64,000 bases of DNA from contig CM067504.1 in the NCBI GenBank assembly GCA_034509495.1, positions 40,953,871 to 41,017,870 on the forward strand, given 5' to 3'. The position numbers and the translations under genes are program-made. A model generated the notes under the pieces. The model did not search any database. It was not told the origin of the DNA and was given only the letters and a program-made list of their open reading frames with translations. Positions 24,365 to 36,930 of the stretch are shown here, one piece after another. Numbering within the stretch: position 1 is the stretch's first letter; every line of letters begins with the position of its first letter. The stretch comes from Acestrorhynchus altus. Its lineage: Eukaryota > Chordata > Actinopteri > Characiformes > Acestrorhynchidae.

Positions 24365-25327
24365 TAGTGATGGGACGAACGATACTGGTGCGTCAACTCG
24401 TGAAAACCCGTATTGGTGCGTGTATCGCTTTAAACAAAAATCACGTGACCGATACAGGAAGTGTATAGTTTGGCTGTGCCGCGCCAAATTGTGTTTATAA
24501 GGAAACAAACTGTATCGCCTTGTCGTGGATTTGTAGGATGGAGTTTTGCTGTTGCGTTTGGAGTTTATATTTTTGCTTGCCCTCACGGATCGAACCAGGA
24601 CGTTTTCCACTGTCTGGAATCATTTTGATCTTTTGACGTCAAATAAGGTATTTTTCTCCTTTGGACATTGTTTACTGTTTTTTTTTATTAAATATGTTTG
24701 TACTCAACAAGAGCACTTCATCAATGGTGAGGCATTAAGAGCTCGGCATGGCAATGAAGAATCAGCAAGTACTGGTGTGAGTACCCCAGGTGTGTTAAAA
24801 TTCTCAAATAAAATTACAATGTTAATTTAAAACTGCTTATTACACACAAAAGGCTTTGTGTAACTATGTAATATTGTTTGTAAACTTTTCAGTACTTTAA
24901 TAAATATAAAATATATACACGAATGCATTTTCTTGTCTTTTTTGTCTTATTTTATATTATTTAACACTTTCATTAATGAAAATCCATACATAAGTTGCAC
25001 ATTTTAACTGAATTTTATTAGACAAATTTGCTATATTTTACAGAGTTAGTTTGGCATTTATACAATGGTTTAAGCAGATTTTGGACTGTTCATAAGAAAA
25101 ACTGAACTCAGCAAACAAATTGAGCAAATTAAATTATAAAATGATGATCATATTTTAAGTAAACAAATGTCGATTAAATATTTCACAAGTTGATGTTTTC
25201 AGGATGCTTTTCCATCATTTTGTTTACCTGCAATGATATTATACCTACTGCAGGGGTCAGTATTGAGTTACCAACACAGTGTGAATACAGTTTGTGTAGT
25301 ATGTCGATACACATCTTCCCATCACTA
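24365..25327. mobile_element. non-autonomous hAT-type DNA transposon, 963 bp
   Basis: Terminal inverted repeats of 11 bp, TAGTGATGGGA at the left (24365-24375) and its reverse complement at the right (25317-25327). They are flanked by perfect 8-bp direct repeats CAGATAAG (24357-24364 and 25328-25335). An 8-bp target duplication with a TAG-initial terminus is characteristic of hAT elements. The interior is A/T-rich with no long transposase frame, so it would depend on a transposase supplied elsewhere. Confidence 0.88.
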
Positions 25328-26499
25328 CAGATAAGACCCTCTTCGACCCGCCCAAACAGCCCCTTTACCATTTCTGCGCTGCAGCTCCGAGAAACGACCT
25401 GTTCAGTAGATTGTAGCTTTAGCTATCTGCTTCCCCTCTAGAGGTGGGTGGATCGATCCAAATATCGATACCAACGCTGGCCTTTTATGATTCACCGTCA
25501 CGTGTTTCGGCGCCAGCCAATCAGCCATGCGGGTAGGCTCAGCCTGGCCCACCCCCTCAGTCTGGCCCGCCAATCGGCGGTTTCCTCGAATCTACAGGGA
25601 GAGAGACGCTTCATTTTAATGTTCATTATTATCTTTTATTATATATTTATTTTAGTGCAGAAAATCAAACAGAAGCAGCAACCAGAGACACTTTCTGTAT
25701 TATTTTATTGTTTGTTCGTCTTGATAAACAGAATAAGTGTGAAACTGTTAAGTGTTTATTGTTGTTGTTTTTGTTGTGTTGTGGTTTGTCAGCCTGTACT
25801 TCAGCAGATTGTATTTGATGTGTTGTGATATATTTTTTTACTCTGTTTATTTAAAAAACAGATTTGCACAGAAAGGAAGAATTTCTTATTTTTTTTGTAT
25901 TTTCTAATAATTCTGTCTGAAAAAAGAAACAAAGAACAAAAGAACTAGAAAAGATGCCAGTGAGGGGAGAATGTTCATTTTTGTATTGTAGTTTCTCATT
26001 TTCTGCCTCAAAAAAGACGTATTTTCCTAGTGTTGAGGCAAACTTTGTTTTGTTACTGTTCCATTGTTTCTAAACAAATTGTAATAACGCCTGCGCTCTC
26101 GTCTCCATAGCAACGAAAATACACCGGGTTGCCATGTGCAGCAAATACAATCCTCCTCCAGTCTGTTTACATCCCCCTGTGGAAGCTGGAAAACAAAACA
26201 TTCAGACTATACATTTCATAAGAACTACCTTACCACCATAAGTCTCCTACCACCTTAAATCTACCATCTGAAATCTACCATCTGAAACCTCCTATCACCT
26301 TTAATGTCCTACCAAGCTCAAAAACCTGGCAACACTGGCAACTATTTTTGATTTTAAAAAAAGTCTGATTTATTCAAAGTTAAAATTAAACATTATAATA
26401 ATCTGACCTATGAGTCACACAGGTCCAACAGTGAAATAAAGGAATGAACTATGTTCTATATTTCAAGAAATCTGTCTTAATGTATGAACACAAAATGAA

Positions 26500-26700
26500 C
26501 TTTTTTTTTTTACAACATTCTATTTTTTGATTGCAATAATATAATAATATAATATGCAATGTAATAATTATGTAATAATAATGAATAAAAATAATGATAT
26601 AATAGTAATAAACAATAATAATGTAATAATAATAAAAACAATAATAATGTAATAATAATAAACAAAACCTTTTATTATTTATTTGTCAAAATAATACTTT
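26500..26700. repeat. (TAA)-rich low-complexity block
   Basis: Imperfect taataa/ataataata words over about 200 bp with no other recognisable content. Confidence 0.8.
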
Positions 26701-27003
26701 ATTACTCAACTAGTTGGCTGCGTGGGAAATGTAAGCAGTGCTTTCTGCCGACTTGAGCAGGATTCCTAGACAGGAGAAGACAGTCATGTCTGAATGGAGG
26801 TTAATAATGTAGTTTTATTCATTGAAGTGAAAATGATAATGATTAATAGTGAGCGCAGATAAACTAGTTTGAGACTCAGTCACAGAACCTGCATCTGTAT
26901 GAGACACTGCCAGAGCAGGAAGGCGTCAAGTCAGCATGTCCAGTTTCAGACGCAGCCCTGGACTTTTTTTATTAAGTTGCCAATTAATTAACTTTCCAGG
27001 AAT

Positions 27004-27077
27004 GTGTGTGTGTGAGAGAGAGAGAGTGAAAGTATTATTGTGTGCTTGAGGAGAGAGAGAGAGGGGGAGAGAGGAGG

Positions 27078-27134
<57 letters not shown>
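27004..27134. repeat. TG/GA microsatellite in the methyltransferase leader
   Basis: A short TG run, then GA-rich sequence with a perfect (GA) tract at 27081-27133, ending 56 bases upstream of the methyltransferase ATG. It probably lies in the 5' UTR or core promoter. Confidence 0.85.
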
Positions 27135-27136
<2 letters not shown>

Positions 27137-27189
27137 AGTCTGACTGTGTGTGTTCAGCAGAAGCACAGGTCAGACAGACTGTGTCCAGT

Positions 27190-30100
27190 ATGACTTCCAG
27201 GCTCCTGATTCTGGACGGTGGTTTTGCTACAGAACTGGAGGAAAGAGGATTTCAGCTCCAGGTATCTGAATGTCTTTAAAGACTGAATTAATATCAGAAA
27301 TGTAAAAACTGGGGTGTTTATCTGACCTTCTGATCATTAATTAAAATATGTATTTCAGACACATTTCATGAAATGTTCGTTTTAAGTAAAAATTGATAAA
27401 GATGCCTAAAAATCTAAAGAGATAAATGAATTTGGAGACTTTGTAGGTCCCTGTGTTTTTCATCAAAGGTCACAAAGTGTCAATGATCTGTCTGATATTA
27501 ATAATGCGATATGTGGCTGCCATCAAGCAGCAGAAAAAGGGTCCCAAATCTGATCTTTTTTAGTCTGTTCACACTACCTTTTAATGTGACATTTGTCTGA
27601 ACAGGATATGGATTGGATTTCGGTACCAAATCAGATGTGAAAACGGTCAGATTCGAGATGTTCTTTGCTGTTCATACATTTGTTTTCTTCGTATATTTTC
27701 CTGCTTACAGATTTTTATTTCTATATCATATCTTTTCTTATGTTTTGCATGATGCACACACTTGTCTGCTTACTGCTCTTTAATAACTTACTGTAGATTC
27801 TGCTGTAACGATGCAAACGTTCCCCGGTGGGACGATAAAAATCTCTTATCTTATCTTCTTGCATATGCACACGTTGAGATAACGATGCTGAAACGATATA
27901 TCGTGTCACCCTGATGTAATAAGTCATGTATTTATCTTTATCTATTTCACAGATTGCCATTCTTACTGTTCATGCATTTTCTTAACGATGTAATTCATGA
28001 TTTAAACCTTCAGACGTCTCAACCTTTAACCTTTATTATCTGAATTCACTGTTGAGGCATGTTTCTGCAGGACGACCCTTTGTGGAGTGCTAAAGTCCTG
28101 CATACGAACCCCGAGGCCATCAAGGATGTGCATTCTAGGTAATTTTTGCAGATTACATTTTTCCCTCTGCAGCCATGTACCTTTTCTGTGAGCTGGCATC
28201 TGCGTCTCTCTTTGTAGATATCTTCAGAGTGGATCGGATGTCATCACAACTGCCACGTACCAAGCTAGCGTGGAGGGCTTCGTCAAGCACCTCGGCCTCA
28301 AACCCGAGGAGGCTGAAGAGTTGCTGATGTCAGGGGTTCAGATAGCTAGAGAGGCCGCAGCAGACTTTATGACTCGCTGTCCTTCAGCAGGTATGTTTTG
28401 GATTTCAGAAGCAGAAAGACCTGCTTTATGGAACATTTAACTTCAGAAATTAATCAACGTTTACAGGCAGAAATGTGCCTGTGGTGGCCGGCTCTCTGGG
28501 TCCTTACGGGGCATTCCTGCACGATGGCTCTGAGTACACAGGAACCTACGAGAGCCGGATGAGTGTGCAGGTAAGCCAGAAGAAAACATTCCACGCATGC
28601 AGGAACTCAAACGAGTGCTAAAGCCTCTGCTCCCTTTACCACAGGAGCTGAAAGACTGGCATCGGCCACAGGTCCGCTGCCTAGTGGCTGCTGGGGCTGA
28701 TCTCATTGCCATGGAGACTATACCATGTCTTAAAGAAGCAGAGGCCTTAGTGGAGCTGCTGCGCGAGTTTCCAGATACTAAAGCCTGGCTGTCATTCTCC
28801 TGCAAGGTATCTGCGTCAGACACGACCAAATCCTCATCATCTGTCATCCTGTAACTGTGTGATGCCATGTTGATAGAAGAGTATTTGGAGGATGTTCTCC
28901 TACATTTTGATGCTCATCACTTTTTGAAGAATCTGGTGTAAGAGGACACATGTCCTCTTCTTTTACAGTACATGGCTTTCTCAGACAAAATCTTTTTTCT
29001 AGATCCCTCATTGTCAAAAAAATAGTTGCACCCAGAATGAACCAACTGATTGCAATGCATGACCAGTGTCACGTTAACGAGGTCCTCCAACCAGTGGTTC
29101 TACCTTTTCTGAACACCCACTCCGGTGCTCCATTCCAACAGGACGACACTCGTCCACACACTGCTGCCATCTCAAGATCTCGTCTTGAAGACACAGATAC
29201 TACGCCGTGGTCGGTCTCATCTCCAGACCTGTCCCTGATTGAAAATGTGTGGACGCTATTGGACGCTCTATCAACACTCCACCCCTACCACACCATCTGC
29301 AGAACTGAGTGAGAACATTCAAGCTGCATGGGATGGATCATCACAGGACACCATTAGGAACCTCTACACCTCCATGCAGAGACGTCTGGCGTGTTGCGTT
29401 AAACCCGACGCCGTACTGAGAGACACCACTTCTGTATGAGTAGATCAATAAATATTGATCAGATCAGATACATTTCAGTTATTGATCCTGGTGAACAACA
29501 GCACTGCAGTCTCTCATTCTGGGGGAAACTATTGTTTTTTTGTCTCAGACATATTAACGTGTTTTGCCAAGTTACGGGTAATTTTAGCATAAACTCTGAT
29601 CTCCGTTAACTGTAATATGTTTACACTAATAAGACACTGACTCTTGTTTTTCAGGACACACAGTGTATTTCTGATGGGAATAAGTTCTTCCAGGCTGTTG
29701 AAGTGGCTAGCAGATCAACACAGCTGGTTGCTGTTGGCGTGAACTGCTCCCCCCCTGCTTTGGTGAAACCTCTACTGGAATCAGCCAAGTCACACAAGGC
29801 ACCCAGCATGAGCTGGGTGGTCTATCCCAACAGTGGAGAAGGCTGGGATCCCAAAACAGGGTAATTTTAAACACTTTGGGTTCAGATTTGGATTTTATGT
29901 ATATAATATTACATGTAACACTGACAAGTAACTCCTCTGATCACACAGGAGCTCTTTGTGGTTCTATAATTCCAGACTGTAGTTCATCTGTTTCTCTGCA
30001 GACTTTATTCTCCTCCTTTCACCCTGATCTTCAATGCTCAGGACCCCACAGGACCACCACAGAGCAGATATTATGTGGGTGGTGGGTCATTCTCAGCACT

Positions 30101-30850
30101 GCAGTCACACTGACATGGTGGTGGTGTGTTAGTGTGTGTTACACTGGTACAAGTGGGTCAGACAGCGTCCTGTGAGCACTGATGAAGGACTAGGGGACGA
30201 CCAACACAAACTGTGCAGAAACAGATGAGCTTCTGTCTCTGACTTTACATCTACAAGGTGGAGACACTCGGTAGGAGTGTCTAATAGAGTGGACAGTGGT
30301 TAACAATCCAGCAGCACTGCTGTGTCTGATTCACCATGTCAGTGTGACTGCAGTGCTGAGAATGACCCACCACCCACATAATAGCTGCTCTGTGGTGGTC
30401 CTGTGGGGTCCTGATCATTGAAGATCAGGGTGAAAGGAGGAGAATAAAGTCTGCAGAGAAACAGATGAACTACAGTCTGGAATTATAGAACCACAAAGAG
30501 CTCCTGTGTGATCAGAGGAGTTTACCTACATGTGTACAAAGTGTAGAAAGTGGTCATAATGTGACGGTGTATATTCCATATTTGAATTCACAGATGGAAA
30601 ACAGAAAAAAGGGAACCATTTACTGAGCTAAGTGTTGAGTGGAAAGATCAAGGGGCTTTATGGATCGGTGAGTGAAATTGTACTTTTAGTGGTTTCAGGA
30701 GGACCAGTGTCCTGAGTCATCAGCGTATCTGGAAGAGTTGACTGATCAATGATTTTTGATCTCTCAACAGGAGGCTGCTGCCGTGTCGGTCCTGCTGACA
30801 TCACGGAATTGAGAAGACGCTTATTGTCGACAAGAACTGTGGACGTTTAG
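27190..30850 (+). CDS. homocysteine S-methyltransferase (8 exons, complete)
   Basis: Zinc-dependent enzyme of the MmuM/BHMT superfamily that methylates homocysteine to methionine. S-methylmethionine or S-adenosylmethionine is the usual donor in the MmuM branch. Exons are 27190-27261, 28071-28138, 28218-28390, 28467-28570, 28645-28806, 29655-29860, 30594-30667 and 30771-30850. They sum to 939 nt, giving 312 residues and a TAG stop, the usual length for single-domain members. Key motifs are ILDGGFATELEERG near the N-terminus, AGSLGPYGAFL, METIPC, the zinc Cys in VGVNCSPP (about C224) and the GGCC zinc pair (C289-C290), so all three zinc cysteines are present. The start is the first ATG after a long GA microsatellite and is immediately followed by the family's first strand. 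Intron 5 holds a Tc1-type relic and intron 6 a foldback element. The gene converges on bivm. Confidence 0.95.
29005..29470 (+). mobile_element. Tc1/mariner-like element, family B, in methyltransferase intron 5
   Basis: Encodes VNEVLQPVVLPFLNTHSGA, then the catalytic-type QQDDTRPHTAA and LSLIENVW, in one frame for about 120 codons before a frameshift. The 3' end matches the 5860 copy. An internal deletion removes the N-terminal half. Confidence 0.78.
29905..30575. mobile_element. foldback element FB, copy 1 (complete), methyltransferase intron 6
   Basis: Arms at about 29929-30120 and 30332-30523 are near-perfect reverse complements of each other, about 190 nt each. They are separated by about 210 bp containing 'gatgaaggactaggggacga'. 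The arms begin ctcctctgatcacacaggag and include accccacaggaccaccacag. The right end stops about 20 nt before the exon 7 acceptor. Confidence 0.9.
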
Positions 30851-32032
30851 TCTGTCATGATCACCTCGGATCTCACAGCTGATGTACAAGAAGTTGTATA
30901 AATATTTATTTATAAAGAAAAATTACCAACTATTTCCGATTGATTTCACACGTGTATGGAACTGTAGATGAACACTTGTCTTGATACAGATTTCAGAAGC
31001 TGTGATAAATTAAGAATGAAGATCACAGTGCACGTAACATGAAAGCCTTCATGCTTCACATCTTTTCACAAAAAAGGATGAAACTCATTCATCCACCACA
31101 CACAACAAGATCATCTCCATTTCACTTCACAGTTATCCGAATCGGTCTCGAACACACCCGGCATTACCGTGCGTCCTGGGTGAGGAACGGGGTACGGTGT
31201 CTCAAGGGTGGACTCGAACTGCATTCGGAGGTGGTCAGAGACGTATTTGACCACATTATTGTTGTAGTGTTAACGGCAAAGTGTCACGGCGTGGGCCGAA
31301 GTCGCCGCCTCAGCCAGCAAATACATAGTAACCGCAAGACTACACCGTTCAACGTCCGCATGAGTTAGCCGAGTACGCAACAATGACTAACAAATGAACA
31401 AGTGCTACTTGTGGTTGGTGCGTAAACGAAAATAAGTGCTTATTAATTTTGTTTTTAATTATTTTTACCCAACACCGGGTGACCCGGGATTCAAACCTGC
31501 GATCCTCAGATCACAGTGGTAGCGACTGTCATCAGATCAACCACAACTCGCGTTAATGCCAGGTGTGAACGGGACCCAACAACCTTAAATGAAAGCTTTC
31601 CGTTCTCCAGCTCAGGATTATAAAACGCATCATCCTACTCTGATTTGTGTTTGATTGCATCCTTCTACCTAAACTATTCATGTTTATGCACATTAAATAT
31701 GTCCTACGCCTTGACTGGAACACTACGCACTGGAAAATGGGTTGTTATTAAACGTTTTGTGCTCCAAATATGAATGAACACCGTGTCCACACAGAAGCAC
31801 AAACCTGGAAGGATATTTATGAATGCATAAATAAAACACTTGCCTTATGTTTTGGTTTATAGATAATTGCACAATTTTCTTGATCTACCCATTTTAACCG
31901 ATCTGATTTTCGGAGGATCGGTGGGTGAGACGGCAACCTTTCCCTGCCCGTCCCATCTAACTGAACCTTGAGTGGGTGAGTGGTTTAAATAGGTACGTGA
32001 ATGTCCATAAGGCAGACTGGCCAGCGTGAATG
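30851..32032. other. convergent spacer between methyltransferase and bivm
   Basis: Contains both 3' UTRs, whose ends I cannot place: no close AATAAA follows the methyltransferase stop. A possible SINE fragment lies at 31455-31565 in minus orientation. A 109-codon plus-strand frame at 31039-31368 shows no family resemblance. Confidence 0.5.
31455..31565 (-). mobile_element. possible tRNA-derived SINE fragment
   Basis: On the minus strand 'gcaggtttgaatcccgggtc' includes a B-box-like ggtttgaatcc (31487-31497) preceded by a tRNA-like 'gctaccactgtgatctgagg'. The A-box is poor and no tail was found. Confidence 0.4.
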
Positions 32033-35000
32033 TCAGTCAGCAATGTCCTCATCAAGGTCACTATCAGGAGAAGCTCTGTGCCTGTACTCTCCAGTGTTGG
32101 TGAGACGTTTCCAGGCCTGTTCAGACTTCTGGTTTCCAGTGCTGTGGGAGCGGCCCAGGCGCCCCAAGTGTTTGGATGCCCTGTCATCGAAGCCATCCGC
32201 TGCCGACGCCTGGCTCCTCTGCTCTGCCCCCTGCTGGTGGAGGTCATGCCGTAGGTTCTCTAAGTTGAGTGCCCAGGGTCCAAGCTTCTGCCAGTTTACC
32301 CTTTGGAAAGCCATGAGACAGTGTAGGTTGCCTCCCACCTGAAAGAGCAAAAACACATTTTTTAAGATGAGAATTATTTAAAAAACATTAAATAATTGAT
32401 TAATTAAATGAAATAATTAAAAAAAGGGCTGGGCAATTAATCAAAATCGAACTTTTACACATTAACACTTTCAAAACTCCCTCACAGACCTTACGATCTG
32501 TGAACCAGTGGCCCCACTGAAACCAGACAGAGCTCTTTAGCACCGTCTCTGTGTGCATCCAGAAAACCCTAAGCTCCTGCTGTTCCTACCGACCCTCCTC
32601 CTCCTCCGTGACCCAGAAACTGATTTAGTGACGCCGGAGGAGAACTCAATCACAGAGCCAACTGAGAAAAATGCTGCGTCTTCTTTACCATTATCAAGTT
32701 ACCAATATAGATCAATTTTGATGCTGATTTCAGGTGAAATCGCCCAGCCCTAATCACGAACCTTTTTGGTTTTCCGAATCTGAATGCCTCTTTCTGTGTG
32801 GCGAATGTCCAGGTACTCTGGGTTCTGTGTGTTCAGGTCTGTCACGATATCTGCCCACCTTGAAAAGGAGATGCATTATAAGAGGGTCTGGAGAGCATAA
32901 GCAAAAGGTCTGTGAGAGACAGTAATCGGTAAATGTACTTTTTACAGTGGATGGCAGGGTGTTTTCTGCTTGGTTCCCCAATTAGAATCCAGTGTTCCAT
33001 CTCATTATGAGGAAGTGGTCCCCTATTGGAAATAAAATGATTCATTGTAAGTGATTGAGGGTGTGGGACACCCACACATTAAAGAGCGACACCAGTGAAA
33101 TTAGTCTGGTATCTGGCTATAAAAGTCTCATGACACCAGTAGGTTTAATTCACGTGATGTCACGTCATTGAGGGACGACGAAACAGTCGTAACGCTGCGG
33201 TATCGATTCTGGACGGCGGCTGTAACCAGCGGACTAACGGCAGAGTACAGAAACAAGTGCGCTGACCCCACACTACAATGTTTAATCAATACTGCAGCAT
33301 TTTTCGGTGAAATTACACAGTAATGATTATGTCGCGATGACCAGCAGCCACTCAAAATAAGCAGGGACTAAATGGACACTGGTGTTGCCCTTTAAAAACA
33401 GCGCAAAAGCCGGTATCCAGCATGCTAATGCCACACTAGTGATCCCAGATGAGGATTGCATCTGGGGCGCGGTCTGGGGTAGGGTCTCGTGACCATCATA
33501 ATGACCACTGGTGTTGCTCTTTAATGAAAGAATATGGACTGTAGTGTTTTTAACAGAGCACAGCATCTTAACTGCCTGGTTTATCATTGTTTTATATTAT
33601 TCCCTATAATCAGACACGTTTTTTATTTTATTGGCATCAAAACTAGAAAGATTATCCTGTAAAATATTAAAGAAATACATCCAACTAACAATCAAAGGTC
33701 TGGAAGTTAAAGAGTAACTGCTTCTCAGCTGTACCTGTAAGCTTTAGCTGCTTTCAATGGTGTTGCTTCAAAGCCCACAGGGCAGAAGTAATGGTTCTGA
33801 CAATGGTAAATGTAGGCCATAGATTCGTCCCTCAGTCCCTGTGTCAACTTCAGCAAAGCTCCCTCGGCTACACGAATGGAAGAGCAACAAATAGAGCATT
33901 ATAACACGGTGCGCTTTTAAAGACGTCAAACAAATGTCTCCAAGACACATCAACCAACTCACCAATGATCTTTAAAAGGTAAAAGCCAATAACCAACGAA
34001 TACAGCTATGTGTATTTTTCTGGTTGCTAAGCGATCGTGTTCTGTCAACAGTCGAGACAGAAATTACAACCCCGTCAAACGTGACCATGAACCCTGTTAA
34101 TGTATGACAGATCACATGAAAACCCACAGATTTGGGAGTCAAGCTGTGAGGACGACTGAATTCAAAGAACGTTGGTGAGGTCATGATGTTGGAGGATCAC
34201 CACCCCAACTCACCCCCAACTCCACCCCACCTCACCCCCAACTCCACAACCTGTTTTAATAGTATTGGATGGAGCACCATCATTCCAGAGAACACCAAGT
34301 GCATAGGTCACCAACTCCAGCCCAACCCCAACACTCCATTCCACCAATCTGGAAATTCTGAAGGCAGTAATTTGTTGGATCAGATGACTAGGGTTCAATC
34401 TAACATGGTAGGAAAGTAGCTCTCCAGAAGCAGGGTTGGTGACCCCTCCTGTAGAGGGATGAAGGGAGGCCTTAGCCCTCCCTTTTTGGATGTTCATAGA
34501 TTATTTTAATAATTTAATAATACAGGTTAACATCTTGAGAGGGTTTCCTGAACGTGGTCTCCCTTGGCTTGCTCAAGACAGAGCTGGAGACCATCATGAA
34601 GATCATTTATTTAAATATATTATCAAAGACCGTTTTTATGGCGTCCTAATTCTTTCACAACTCTATATTTAAGCCCAGAGGAAAGATGCCTTTCATGCAT
34701 GTAATTGGTCACTGATTTTTAAATACGTGATGTTACCAAATAACAAGGAACTCACCCGTCTCTCCTGCCGTCTTGTGCTTCCCGTGGGGTTTATATAAAA
34801 TATAAGAACATCCTCGAACACGAAAATGATCATTGATCTGTCTGAACCATCTGCACCAAAACAAAAACAGCACTGGTGAAAATACTCCAGCTACTGCAGA
34901 CACATTTCAGCTGAGCAAACACAACCATCATACCGCATCAAAGTGGCGTTGCCGGTGAAGGGGCCGAACTTGATTTCTTCAAATGGAGGATGGAAACCAA

Positions 35001-36874
35001 GAATATGCAGGGCCTCCTCTTGGGAAATGGGTGGAAGGCTGACAAAAAATGATTATTTATTGTTGTGATGCAGATGTGTGGCAGGTTCGGGAAATCAAAG
35101 AGACGTACAATGCATTTCTAAATATAGAAAACGAAGTACGAGAAAAATGAGTTTACGTATTATTCACTGTTACCTGACGCTCTGTTTGACGCTCATTCTC
35201 TGAACTATAGCTGAACTACTTTCCTGAAATAACTAACGCATCATGTGACGCGACATAATACACAGATGAGAGTTTCACGTCCAGCAACTCAAAATCTGCC
35301 CCAGGATTTTGGAGTTTGGAATTTGACTGGACCTGAAACCTCCACCTCTGCGAGATACAGTGCAGTCCACAACAAACTGGAGATTGACCAGTTTGTGCTC
35401 TGTAGTCCAGTGCACTTATTTAATATTCTTCAAGGCGAGATCTTGAGACGGCAGCAGTGTGTGGACCAGCGACGTCCTGCTGGAACAGAGCACCGCAGTG
35501 TGTGTTCAGAAAGGGTAGAACCTCTGGTTGCAGGACCTCATTAACGTAACGTAAAGTGAAGACCAAAGGATTTCTGACATTGTACGAAATTGCACCTACA
35601 CCATGACACCAGACCTTCTGGACGTGTGACAACAAATGGTTGATCTTCGTCGTTGGTCGTCTCCACCAAGAAAAAAGTGGGACTCGTCTGGTACGACACT
35701 GTTGCAGTTGCGTATTGCTATCGGTTGATTCCTTCTGGGTGCAGCTATTTTTCTATTCGTCTCCATTTCTGGTAACAAGTTTTAATGAGTTGAACATCGG
35801 CAGGTTACGTACCTCCCAGCTCCTAAGGTGCTGTAAAGAAAGTTCCAGCAAGAGACAAGTGAGGAAATTCCACATGACGTTTTATACTGAGGACGGCTGA
35901 TGCAGTACCTGCAGGGGTACAAAGAGCAGCACCAAATGAACAACGTTCTGCTCTCTCATTACAGTCACAGACAACTGAGGGTAATTATGAGAGCTATTCT
36001 CATACCATCTGCGCAGGTCCAGAACTTTCCTCTGCTTGATTTCTTCCAGAGAAGCTTGTGGTGGGAGGTCCAGCAGGTTCCTGCTTGAGCGATCATTCGA
36101 TTTCATTTTCTTTGAAGAAAACTTCTTTTGATTACCTGTAAAAACAAGTCGATTATTATTGATGTGAGCTGCTGGTCACAGGACGCTCCGTGGAGACAGT
36201 TCGTGAACCCTTTAGAATTTTCTATATTTCTGCATAAATTCCAACGAAACAACGTTTCCCACAGGGTCATTGTCTTGCTGCATGACCCACATTCTCTTAA
36301 GATTCAGCTCACAGACAGAAGTCCTGACATTTTCCTTCAGAATTTGCTGCTATAATTCAGAATTCATCGTTCTGTCAATGATGTCAAGCCATCCTGGGCC
36401 AGATGCAGCAAAACAGGCCCAATCCATGATACTACCACCACCGTGTTTCACAGACAGGATGGGGTTTTTACAACCCTGCCCTGCTCACCATTGTTGTTCG
36501 GTGTTTCCCTGATGGTTGATTGATGAACATTAATATTAATCAATGTGTGAAAGACCTTTAGTTGATTAGAAGCTCTCTTGGGTTCCTTGGTGAGCTGGTG
36601 GACAATTACACATCTTGCTCTTGGTGTGATCTTTGTTGGTGGAGCTCTCCTGGGGAGGGTAATAATGGTTGGATCTCCTCCATTTGTACGGAGTCTGTCT
36701 GACTGTGGATCGGTGGAGTCCAAACTCTGGACTCCTTTTCCAGCCTGATGAGCATGAACATCTCATCAACAGCTCCTCAGAAACCTCCTTTGTTGAGCTC
36801 CCACTGATTAAAAACCCCCCTGACTCTAACTTCAACCTTCAAATGATGTTCTAAAGGGTCACATTTTCATTTTC

Positions 36875-36930
<56 letters not shown>

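Larger units (their letters stand above)
19505..27189. other. spacer between nme7 and the methyltransferase
   Basis: Divergent spacer that must contain the short first exon and promoter of nme7 (minus) and the promoter of the methyltransferase (plus). I cannot place either from sequence alone. Contents are GC-richer sequence at 19600-19800, a 58-bp tandem array, an A/T-rich block, family C repeat copy 3, a hAT-type element and A/T-rich trinucleotide tracts. Confidence 0.6.

Noticed and set aside
31039..31368. 109-codon open frame in the methyltransferase/bivm spacer
   Set aside because: No family similarity and no start context. Chance frame.
30851..32032. An ercc5 exon downstream of bivm, as in mammals
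   Set aside because: The space after the bivm stop is only 1.2 kb before the convergent methyltransferase and has no recognisable ercc5 sequence.
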